DNA from: Cryptosporangium phraense
GTDB lineage: Bacteria; Actinomycetota; Actinomycetes; Mycobacteriales; Cryptosporangiaceae
NCBI RefSeq assembly: GCF_006912135.1
Contig: NZ_VIRS01000040.1
Coordinates: 1 to 60,527 of the forward strand
Direction: 5' to 3'
Length of the DNA: 60,527 nucleotides
The translations under genes and the position numbers were made by a program. Under the pieces are notes generated by a model. The model searched no databases. It worked only from the letters and a program-made list of their open reading frames with translations, and was not told the origin of the DNA. The stretch's first letter is position 1. Each line of letters opens with the position of its first letter. Shown piece by piece: positions 53,753 to 60,527 of the stretch.

Positions 53753-55126
53753 TCACAAAAGCGTGGTTCGATAAACCGCCACCGCGTCACCCTGGTCCGC
53801 GTCGGCGAGCAGGCCCACGTACCCGTCCGGGCGGACCACCACGAACCCTCCCCCGCCGACCCCGTACGTCCGTGCCGCATCGGCGTCCAGCTCGATAGCG
53901 TCCGCATAACGGGCCTGGTACACGAGAACGGTCGGGGACGGCCCGCGGAAGCGGTCGAAGAGCGTGCCGTCCGGCAGGACGGCGTCCGGGGCCCGGTCTC
54001 CGGCCTGCAGCCCGGAGCGGACCCGGCGCCGGTCCTGCGACAGCGCGCTGTCGCGGTAGTGCAGGTCCAGCTGATCGGTGTCCTGGCCGCGCTGCGGGGC
54101 CGCGGAATCACCGCGGAGCAGCAGCGTGGAGAGGCCGAGCACCGCGGCCGCGATCGGCTGACGTTCGGCCTGGTAGCTGTCGAGGAGGGCGGCCGAGCCG
54201 CTCGCGAGCTTCCACCCCAGGTTGTAGGCGTCCTGCACGCCGGTGTTCAGGCCCTGGCCGCCGGCCGGCGAGTGCGCGTGGGCGGCGTCGCCGGCCAGGA
54301 ACGACCGGCCCACCCGGTACGACGACGCCAGCCGGATGTTCACCCGGTAGAGCGACTCCCAGGTCGTCTCCTGGATCACCAGGTCGGTCCGCCCACTCCG
54401 ACCGAGAACGAGGTTCTGCAGGTCCGACGGCTCCTCCCCGGGCGCCAGCGGCGCGGTGAGCTGGAAGACGTCGGTACCCGGCAGCGGGCACAGGCCGAGC
54501 GCGAGCTCCTGGGTGGCCAGGTCGCCCCAGATGTGCCAGTGCTCGCGGTCGAGCAGCCCGGGCGCGAACCGGACGTCGGCCAGCGCCATCCGCTCGGTCT
54601 CGAACGTCTCGCCGAGGAACGGGATCTCCAGCGCGCGCCGGACCGTGCTGCGCCCGCCGTCCGCGCCGACCAGGTAGTCCGCCTCGATCACCGACCCGTC
54701 GGCCAGGGTCGCGGTGGCGTCCGCGGTGACGTGGCCGACCGTTGTCCCGTACTCGACGGCCACCCCGAACGAGGCCAGCCGGTCGCGGAGGATCGCCTCG
54801 GTGATCGACTGGGGCAGCATCCGGATGCTCGGGTAGGGCACGTCCGGCGACGCCGGCCGCGATTCGCCGAGGGCGCCCTCCCAGACGACCTCGGAGCCCA
54901 CGTACGCACGCATCGGCGGGTACGGGCGGGCGATGTCCAGGATCGGCCCGATGACCCCCAGGTCGTCGAAGACCTCCAGCGTGCGGGGCTGGAGCCCCTT
55001 GCCCCGGGAGGCGTTCGACGGGCCCGCGGCCGTGTCGACGATCCGCACACCCACCCCGCGGCGGGCCAGGTCGATCGCCAGGGTCAGGCCGGTCGGTCCG
55101 GCGCCGATCACGAGTACGTCGGTCAT
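53753..55126 (-). CDS. FAD-dependent aromatic-hydroxylase-like monooxygenase
   Basis: A 457-residue group-A flavoprotein monooxygenase (PHBH/RdmE type). It has the Rossmann motif GAGPTGLTLAIDLARRGV (8-25), RGKGLQPRTLEVFDDLG, the middle DG motif VGADGGRSTVRRAL and the second FAD motif FLAGDAAHAHSPAGGQGLNTGVQDA. A thioredoxin-like C-terminal domain (about 370-457, LQAGDRAPDAVLPDGT) is typical of polyketide hydroxylases such as RdmE. Substrate unknown; no polyketide genes are nearby. A GAAGGAG site precedes ATG 55126. Confidence 0.9.
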   Translation of the reverse strand: MTDVLVIGAGPTGLTLAIDLARRGVGVRIVDTAAGPSNASRGKGLQPRTLEVFDDLGVIGPILDIARPYPPMRAYVGSEVVWEGALGESRPASPDVPYPSIRMLPQSITEAILRDRLASFGVAVEYGTTVGHVTADATATLADGSVIEADYLVGADGGRSTVRRALEIPFLGETFETERMALADVRFAPGLLDREHWHIWGDLATQELALGLCPLPGTDVFQLTAPLAPGEEPSDLQNLVLGRSGRTDLVIQETTWESLYRVNIRLASSYRVGRSFLAGDAAHAHSPAGGQGLNTGVQDAYNLGWKLASGSAALLDSYQAERQPIAAAVLGLSTLLLRGDSAAPQRGQDTDQLDLHYRDSALSQDRRRVRSGLQAGDRAPDAVLPDGTLFDRFRGPSPTVLVYQARYADAIELDADAARTYGVGGGGFVVVRPDGYVGLLADADQGDAVAVYRTTLL

Positions 55127-55299
55127 GGTCTTCTCCTTCGTCTGACGAGGCCCCCAGGGAAAGGGAGCCCGCTGTCAGCGCGCTGGCAGCCCCCTGACTG
55201 TGACGGCGACCACACCCCGTATTTCCCGGCCCGTTCGACGGTCTGTGCCTGTGAAAGCGCGCCGAACCCGGCGCGGGAGCGAAGGAGAGGGGAAACTCC

Positions 55300-56754
55300 A
55301 TGGCCGGCAAAGAGATCGTGATCGCCCCCAGGCCGATGCCCTACGGGCAGGCCACCGACCTGGACGACGAGTCGTTCGCCATCCGCTGGGCCGCCCGGCT
55401 CGGCGAGACCAAGCGAACGGTCGACCGCTTCGTCCACGAGGTCCGCTACCGCCCCCCGCGCAGCCGCACCGCCCGGATGCTGGTCCTGATCCCGGCGCAC
55501 AACGAGGAAGCGACGATCGCCAAGACGCTGGACGCGCTCCTCACCCAGTCCCGGGTCCCGGACCGGATCGTCGTCATCGCCGACAACTGCACCGACAACA
55601 CCGAGAAGATCGCCCGCCGCTACCGCGGGGTCACGGTGATGCGGACCGTCGACAACCACGACCGCAAGGTCGGCGCGCTGAACCAGGCCTGGCGCCGCTG
55701 GCAGGCCGGCTACGACTTCATCGCCGGCATCGACGCCGACACCCAGCTCGCCCCCGACTGCCTCCAGCAGCTCGAGGAGGAGCTCGCGAACACCCCGAAG
55801 GCCGGCGGCGTGATGGCCCGCTACACCTTCGACCAGCGCCTCGGCACCACGCCGATGGCCCGCCTGCTGATCCGCCTCCAGCGGATGGAGTTCGCCGGCT
55901 GGACGATGGACGCGCTGCAGAAGAACCGGACCACCTACGTCCTCGGCGGCCAGGCGTCGCTGTTCAACGCCGATGCGTTACGCCGGGTCACCGAGCACAA
56001 CAACACCACCGGTCCGTGGGACGCGTCCGCGCAGGTCGAGGACATGCAGCTCACCGGCGACCTGCGGGCGATGCGCTACGAGACGCTGGTCTCCCCCAAC
56101 GCCCGGGCGCACGCCGGCGCGATGCTCACGTTCCGCTCGCTCTGGGCCCAGCGCCGCAAGTGGGACGAGGGCATGGCCCGCCTGCTGGCCAAGCCGCAGC
56201 TCTCGAAGTGGACCGCGACCCTCTGGCGTCAGCAGCTCTCGCTCTTCTCCAACGGCCTCACCCGGCTGCTGTTCCTCTTCCTGCTCACGTTCTCGCTGAT
56301 GGTCCACCAGTTCGTCTGGTCCTGGTGGTGGCTGACCCCGACGGTGATCGCGTCGCTGCTCAACGCCCGGGTGGCGTGGCAGATGCCGAACCGCACGATG
56401 GGTGACGTGATCACCGGTGCGCTGCTCTTCCCGGTCGAGATGTACCTCTGGTTCCGGCTCGCCTGCACCACCGCGTCCTGGTCGAACGTCCTGGCCGGCA
56501 TCAAGCGCGACGGCTGGGAGGACCAGGCCCGCGCCGAGCGCGGCGCCTCCAACGGCCCGGGCCGCATCATCACCGCGGTCGCGATCGTCGCGGTGCTCGC
56601 CGGACTCACGGTCTTCGGGTGGCTGCACGCTCCGCTCTGGCTGCAGGAGCGGGTGCTGACCGTCGGATGGTCGTTCCTGGCGATCTTCACGATCGTCCAG
56701 ACGCTCTCGATGCTGGTCAAGCTGGTCCGCCCCAGCCGCGGTTTCCGCCCCTGA
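55300..56754 (+). CDS. Membrane family-2 glycosyltransferase
   Basis: A 484-residue processive-type GT2. The catalytic domain (about 58-290) has LVLIPAHNEEATIAKTL, DNCTDNTEKIA, the metal-binding DxD at Asp 145/Asp 147 (GIDADTQ), the general-base motif QVEDMQLTG, and QRRKW (284-288), the Q(Q/R)xRW motif of polymerising synthases. Four to five hydrophobic helices follow (about 310-470). It resembles poly-N-acetylglucosamine, cellulose or hyaluronan synthase relatives; the polymer cannot be named. A GAAGGAG site precedes ATG 55300. A strong terminator follows. Confidence 0.9.
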   Translation: MAGKEIVIAPRPMPYGQATDLDDESFAIRWAARLGETKRTVDRFVHEVRYRPPRSRTARMLVLIPAHNEEATIAKTLDALLTQSRVPDRIVVIADNCTDNTEKIARRYRGVTVMRTVDNHDRKVGALNQAWRRWQAGYDFIAGIDADTQLAPDCLQQLEEELANTPKAGGVMARYTFDQRLGTTPMARLLIRLQRMEFAGWTMDALQKNRTTYVLGGQASLFNADALRRVTEHNNTTGPWDASAQVEDMQLTGDLRAMRYETLVSPNARAHAGAMLTFRSLWAQRRKWDEGMARLLAKPQLSKWTATLWRQQLSLFSNGLTRLLFLFLLTFSLMVHQFVWSWWWLTPTVIASLLNARVAWQMPNRTMGDVITGALLFPVEMYLWFRLACTTASWSNVLAGIKRDGWEDQARAERGASNGPGRIITAVAIVAVLAGLTVFGWLHAPLWLQERVLTVGWSFLAIFTIVQTLSMLVKLVRPSRGFRP

Positions 56755-56799
56755 TACTTCCCCGGTCGTCCGTTCCCCTCCGGCTCGGCCGGGGAAAGT

Positions 56800-56848
56800 A
56801 CAGAAGCCCTGCATCGGCTCTCCCGATGCGGGGCTTCTGTCGTTTTTA
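56800..56848 (+). terminator. Intrinsic terminator after GT2 gene
   Basis: An 18-bp stem (56800-56817 with 56823-56840, one G-T wobble) beginning ACAGAAGCCC has a 5-nt loop and is followed by CGTTTTTATT. This is the most classical rho-independent terminator of the window. Confidence 0.92.
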
Positions 56849-56907
56849 TTACGCTATGCGGCGAACCACCGCCGGCACTGTCAAATGGCACCGACCGGGA
56901 CGAGCCC

Positions 56908-57408
56908 TCAGATCGCGTCCTTGGGCAGGAGCTGCCAGTGGACGCTCGCGTCGTCGTAGCCGGGGTAGTTCGTGCCCGGGGCCGGGTCGGCCGGGTCGTC
57001 CGAGATCGCCAGGACGTGCCCGCTGAGGTGGTTCGTCAGCCGGTAGACGCCCGGGCTCACCGCGGCCACGCTCCACTCCTGCTCGGGATCGGGCCCGTCC
57101 GTGCAGTACGGCGCGCGGCTCAGGTCGGGATCGCGCAGGCAGGTGCCGACGTAGTCGACGAACTCGAACAACCCACCCTTGACGGTCGTCGGCCGCTGGG
57201 TAAACACCTGGGTCTGGTCGTAGACGCAGGGTTGCATCAGCAGATAGACGTGCACGTGGCGCTGCGAGATCCGGGTCAGGCACTGGCCGCTCTGCTGGTT
57301 GATCAGGTAGCCGCTGAACGTGGGCTCCGGAGCGACCGCCGCGTCCGCTCCGGTGCCGGGCAACAGTAAGGCGGCCGCACACGCCACCGCCACGAGGATC
57401 CGATACAT
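56908..57408 (-). CDS. Secreted ricin-type beta-trefoil-like protein
   Basis: A 166-residue exported protein. Signal peptide MYRILVAVACAAALLLPGTGADAA, cleavage near 24. The mature part has trefoil-like features: a Cys-containing QSGQCL, TCLRDPDL, Gln-x-Trp-like FTQRP, EQEWSV and VHWQLL, and paired Cys residues. This suggests a carbohydrate-binding lectin fold; only one domain-sized repeat set is present. Start ATG 57408 begins the signal peptide. It lies 43 bp downstream of the NAD kinase gene on the same strand. Confidence 0.7.
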   Translation of the reverse strand: MYRILVAVACAAALLLPGTGADAAVAPEPTFSGYLINQQSGQCLTRISQRHVHVYLLMQPCVYDQTQVFTQRPTTVKGGLFEFVDYVGTCLRDPDLSRAPYCTDGPDPEQEWSVAAVSPGVYRLTNHLSGHVLAISDDPADPAPGTNYPGYDDASVHWQLLPKDAI

Positions 57409-57451
57409 GCCCGCAGCGTCCGCGCCCGCCGTGTGACCGGGCGTGTGACGC

Positions 57452-58336
57452 TCAGCTGTACGAGGCGCCGTCCACGATCCCGAGCTTGCGCCGGACCCGC
57501 TGGTAGAACGTGGCCTCGCCGAGCCGCACGACCCGGGCCGCATCGGGGTCGGTACGCAGCTCGATCGTCGTGCCGGGCTCGGCCGTACCGCCCACGGCCC
57601 CGTCGACCTCCACCGCCAGCGCCCCGCTCCCCTCCTCCACCGTCAGCTCGAGCACCTCCGAGCAGTCCAGCACCACCGACCGGTTGAACGTCGAGTGCGG
57701 CGCGGCCGGCGTCACGACCAGGCCCTTCACCGTCGGCGAGATGATCGGCCCACCGGCCGAGAAGCTGTATGCGGTGGACCCCGTCGCGGTGGCCACCACC
57801 ACGGCGTCGGCGGCGTACCGGAGGAACGGCTGCCCGGCGACGCTCAGCTCGACCGAGGCCAGCCCGTGCCCCGGCGTCCGGACCAGCGCGATGTCGTTGA
57901 ACGCGAGCAGCCGGGACGCGGTGTCGGGCCCGGCGCCCCAGGCCGGCACGGTCGCGGTCACCGCCGACCGCGGCTCGACCCGGTACTGCCCGAGGTCGAT
58001 CTGGGCCAGCGCCTCGCCCAGGTCGGGCACGTCGACCTCGGCCAGGAACCCGAGCCGCCCGAGGTTGACCGGCAGGATCGCCCCGCGCTGGCCCTGCATC
58101 ATCCGCATCGCGCGCAGCATCGTGCCGTCGCCGCCGAGGCTGATGACCAGGTCGCAGGAGGCCGCGAGCTCGGACGCGTCGACCGGGACGGCCTCGCAGT
58201 CGATCCGCTGGACCTCGTCCTTCAGGCCGAGTACCTCGACCCCCCGGCCTCGCGCCCAGTCGAGGATCGTGTCGATGGCCTGCTTCGAATCGCGCGCCGG
58301 GTGCAGAACCAGCCCGACCTTATGGAGAGTGCCCAC
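57452..58336 (-). CDS. nadK: NAD kinase
   Basis: Phosphorylates NAD+ to NADP+ using ATP or polyphosphate. The 294 residues carry the GGDGTML motif (68-74), GRLGFLAEVD, FNDIALVR and the glycine-rich TATGSTAYSFSAGGPIISP signature, all standard. The GTG at 58336 gives the expected N-terminus. Length is normal. The methyltransferase gene ends 29 bp upstream on the same strand, so the two may be co-transcribed. Confidence 0.96.
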   Translation of the reverse strand: MGTLHKVGLVLHPARDSKQAIDTILDWARGRGVEVLGLKDEVQRIDCEAVPVDASELAASCDLVISLGGDGTMLRAMRMMQGQRGAILPVNLGRLGFLAEVDVPDLGEALAQIDLGQYRVEPRSAVTATVPAWGAGPDTASRLLAFNDIALVRTPGHGLASVELSVAGQPFLRYAADAVVVATATGSTAYSFSAGGPIISPTVKGLVVTPAAPHSTFNRSVVLDCSEVLELTVEEGSGALAVEVDGAVGGTAEPGTTIELRTDPDAARVVRLGEATFYQRVRRKLGIVDGASYS

Positions 58337-58365
58337 GGTGCCAGCCTACGGGCGTCGTGTTTCGT

Positions 58366-59154
58366 TCAGCCGATCTTCTCGGCGACCACGAAGACCCGGC
58401 GGAACGGATACCGGAACCGGCCGTCGGCCACCGGATAGTCGGCCCGCAGACGCTCGGTGAGGGCGGCCGCGAAGCCCGGGTACTCGTCCGGGCCGAGCGC
58501 GGCGATCACCGGACGCAGCGTGGTGCCCTCCAGCCACGTCAGCACCGGGTGGACGTCCCCCTCGGCGGGGAGCGTGTGCAGGTACGTGGTCTCCCAGGCG
58601 TCCGGATCACAGCCGGACGCGGCGACGACGGCCGCGTAGCCGGCCGGGTCGAGCACGGGTCCGGACTCGGCGACGCCGGTGAGCCGGTCGCGCCAGCGGA
58701 CGTCGGCCGACAGCTCGCGGACCGCCACGTGGGAGCGCGCGTCGCGGTTACCGGGCACCTGCACCGCGAGCCAGGCCCCCGGGCGCAGGTGGTCGGCCCA
58801 CCGCCGGAGCAGGTCGGGATGCCCGTCGATCCAGTGCAGCACCGCGTTGCTGACGACGAGGTCGGCGTCCGGGCCCGGGAGGTACGTCGTCGCGTCGCCG
58901 ACCTCGAATCGCACCCGGTCGGTGGGGACGGCCTCGGCGATCATCGCCGGGGACGAGTCGAGCCCGGTGATCCGCGCGTTCGGGTACCGGTCGGCGAGCG
59001 AGAGCGTGAGGTGGCCCGGCCCGCAGCCGACGTCGGTGATCGCGCGGACGGTCGCCGGCTCCGCGCCGACCCGGGCGACGAGCTCCACGAACGGCCGGGC
59101 CCGCTCCGACGCCCGCCGCCCGTACACCGCCGGGTCCCACTCCGTGAACGCCAT
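58366..59154 (-). CDS. tam: Trans-aconitate 2-methyltransferase-like protein
   Basis: A 262-residue SAM-dependent class I methyltransferase. Motif I is ITDVGCGPGHLTLSLADRYPNARITGLDSSPAMI-like (split), followed by FEVGDATTYLP and DLVVSNAVLHWIDGHPDLL. The WDPAVYGRR...ERARPFVEL opening and the NAVLHW, GGxLAVQVPGN-like segment (WLAVQVPGNRDARSH) are hallmarks of Tam, which detoxifies trans-aconitate. ATG 59154 has GGAGGA 7 nt upstream, better than the TTG before it. Confidence 0.88.
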   Translation of the reverse strand: MAFTEWDPAVYGRRASERARPFVELVARVGAEPATVRAITDVGCGPGHLTLSLADRYPNARITGLDSSPAMIAEAVPTDRVRFEVGDATTYLPGPDADLVVSNAVLHWIDGHPDLLRRWADHLRPGAWLAVQVPGNRDARSHVAVRELSADVRWRDRLTGVAESGPVLDPAGYAAVVAASGCDPDAWETTYLHTLPAEGDVHPVLTWLEGTTLRPVIAALGPDEYPGFAAALTERLRADYPVADGRFRYPFRRVFVVAEKIG

Positions 59155-59210
59155 CAACGGTCCTCCTCACGCCCGAGGCACCCTACCGCTCAGGGCCGTA
59201 CGCTGGGGCT

Positions 59211-60290
59211 ATGGTCAGGCGGCGCGACGATGCGTCCCCGGGTGAGGAGCCCGCGGAGACCGGTCCCGTGCCGTCCGGTTCACCCCTTTCCTGGGACGAC
59301 CCGGTGCCTGATTTATTGGAGTCCGGCACCCCGCTACGGCCGCCCCGCGACGATGGCCGCCCGTCGCTGTGGGATCGCCTCCCCCGCGTCAGGCTTCGCG
59401 AAGACGACGAGCCGCCGGTCCGACGGCCGCGGAGCATCGGGCGACGATGGGTCGGGCTGGCGCTCGTCGCCGGGCTCGTCCTCGGCGGCCTGTTCATCCA
59501 CAGCTACGACACCCGCCTCACCGAGCAGTCGCGCCGGGACACGATCGCGCTCGCGGCCCGGGTCGTGCCGATCCAGTCCCCGGGCGGCCAGGGGCGCGAC
59601 TCCTGGCTGCTCCGGGTCGTCGTCTCGAACCGCGGCGCGACCGCGCTGCGGCTGCGCTCGGCCCAGCTGGCCGACACCCCGCTGCGCTCGTCGCTGCGCA
59701 CGGTCAGCCGCGACATCTCGCTGCCGCCGGGCCGGGACACCTGGATCTCGATGGACGTCTCCGGCGCCTGCGCCGGCGGCGGCCTCACCCGCGCCCCGAC
59801 CACGCTCACCGCGTCGGTCACCCCGGCCGGACGACCGACGCGCAGCGTCCGGGTCGCGCTCGCCGACGACACCTCGCTGATGCTCACCGCGGCCCGCCAG
59901 ACCTGCGTCGACGCCGACTTCGGCCTGTGGTCGACGGCCGAGCAGCAGGGCACGATCGTGATCGACGACCGCGGGCTGTTCGTCCCGATGCGGTTCCGCC
60001 TGAACTGGACGCCCCCGTGGGACATCAGCGCGGTCCGCAGCGAGGGCCCCGGGCTCGCCGCCACCGTCGACGGCCTCCCGGTCCACGTCACGAACGGCCT
60101 CACGCCGATCGTGACCGTCCGCTGGTCGCTGACCGACTGCGTCCAGGCCAAGGCCCTCAACTACACCGAACTACGCCTACGGACGACGCTGACGCGCGCG
60201 GACGCGTCCCGCGCGGTCGAGGTGACGACGACGGTGAGCGGCGGCGTGATCGCGGCGCTGGGCATCTTCCTGGACCGGGCCTGCCGCTAG
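59211..60290 (+). CDS. Uncharacterised single-pass membrane protein
   Basis: A 359-residue protein: a disordered, Pro/Asp/Arg-rich cytoplasmic N-terminus (about 1-78), one transmembrane helix (about 79-98, WVGLALVAGLVLGGLFI), and an extracytoplasmic domain of about 260 residues predicted beta-rich, with three Cys (GACAGGG, RQTCVD, TDCVQ) plus a terminal one. No family recognised. A -10-like TACGCT lies about 7 nt before ATG 59211, consistent with leaderless initiation. Its stop codon overlaps the stop of the convergent regulator gene. Confidence 0.75.
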   Translation: MVRRRDDASPGEEPAETGPVPSGSPLSWDDPVPDLLESGTPLRPPRDDGRPSLWDRLPRVRLREDDEPPVRRPRSIGRRWVGLALVAGLVLGGLFIHSYDTRLTEQSRRDTIALAARVVPIQSPGGQGRDSWLLRVVVSNRGATALRLRSAQLADTPLRSSLRTVSRDISLPPGRDTWISMDVSGACAGGGLTRAPTTLTASVTPAGRPTRSVRVALADDTSLMLTAARQTCVDADFGLWSTAEQQGTIVIDDRGLFVPMRFRLNWTPPWDISAVRSEGPGLAATVDGLPVHVTNGLTPIVTVRWSLTDCVQAKALNYTELRLRTTLTRADASRAVEVTTTVSGGVIAALGIFLDRACR

Positions 60291-60527
60291 CGCCGCTTCA
60301 CGTACTCGACGACGGCCTGGCGGGTGGTGCGGACGCCCAGGGCCTCGCGGGCCGCGGCGATGCGCCGGTTGGCGGTGCGCAGCGAGAGGAACTCGGCGGC
60401 CGCGGCGGCGGCGATCGAGTCACCGGCGGCGAGCCGGTCGAGCAGCGCGCGCTGTTCGGTGGTGAGCGGTAGGCCGTCGCCGGCCGGGGCGTCCGCGGAT
60501 GGCGTTATGCCGTCGCCGGGGCGGGAG
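60287..60527 (-). CDS. LuxR-type HTH regulator, 3' end only
   Basis: The gene runs off the window; about 80 C-terminal codons are present. The visible part reads LTTEQRALLDRLAAGDS, then an alanine-rich helix, FLSLRTANRRIAAAREALGVRTTRQAVVEY and ends VKRR, which is the layout of a LuxR HTH. The Ala-rich second helix and RTANRR recognition helix are atypical. The N-terminal domain is outside the window. Confidence 0.75.
   Translation of the reverse strand, partial: SRPGDGITPSADAPAGDGLPLTTEQRALLDRLAAGDSIAAAAAAEFLSLRTANRRIAAAREALGVRTTRQAVVEYVKRR

Overview
The window is a very GC-rich actinobacterial chromosome segment. The lineage call rests on gene content: mycothiol ligase MshC, an F420-type luciferase-like oxidoreductase, an XRE/DUF397 regulator pair, an EthA/EthR-type pair, and the conserved block SCO1664 family, DUF3090, histidine phosphatase, UppP, DUF5703. 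Many genes show GTG starts, 4-nt ATGA/GTGA overlaps and likely leaderless starts. The genus cannot be named from the sequence alone. Almost everything looks chromosomal and vertically inherited; I see no IS element, prophage, CRISPR array, tRNA or rRNA.

Layout. 0.3-6.5 kb: sensor kinase, response regulator, a Clp-N/HTH protein with a tandem palindromic operator, and an ABC-type FtsX/MacB-like exporter, closed by a strong hairpin. 6.6-7.5 kb: an Erm-type 23S rRNA methyltransferase on the minus strand, preceded by a 10-codon leader ORF with an Arg-Leu-Arg motif overlapping a hairpin, which looks like a macrolide-responsive attenuator. 7.5-11.5 kb: animal-type heme peroxidase, a YGGQP-repeat membrane protein and a 1-kb non-coding stretch with minisatellite repeats. 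11.5-18.3 kb: HAD phosphatase, metH, PAC2 protein, and a convergent DUF397/XRE pair. 18.3-23.8 kb: a second kinase/regulator/ABC exporter module paralogous to the first, ended by a 34-nt perfect palindrome. 23.8-36.4 kb: mshC, amidohydrolase, LysR, SDR, then the conserved SCO1664/DUF3090/phosphatase and UppP/LLM groups, an aldo/keto reductase, DUF5703 and an M20 peptidase.

36.5-46.2 kb: secreted FG-GAP-like protein, a Baeyer-Villiger monooxygenase and divergent TetR regulator closely resembling mycobacterial EthA/EthR with a twin operator, glutamine-dependent NadE, then 1.6 kb of mostly non-coding DNA holding an AT-rich island, a likely 37-codon secreted peptide gene and a nested terminator, followed by a large LAL-type LuxR regulator.

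46.2-51.6 kb is the most unusual block. A three-gene minus-strand operon encodes a small four-helix membrane protein, an Orn/Lys/Arg-decarboxylase-fold PLP enzyme and a nitric-oxide-synthase-oxygenase-like protein whose heme-ligand cysteine is replaced by glycine. Its upstream region carries a 75-bp element that is repeated upstream of a neighbouring DUF6328 membrane protein, so the two units are probably co-regulated. 51.7-60.5 kb: a small membrane protein, a cytoplasmic GAF-GAF chemoreceptor-like protein, an FAD monooxygenase, a membrane GT2 glycosyltransferase, a secreted beta-trefoil-like protein, NAD kinase, a trans-aconitate-methyltransferase-like protein, a single-pass membrane protein and the 3' end of a LuxR-type regulator that runs off the window.
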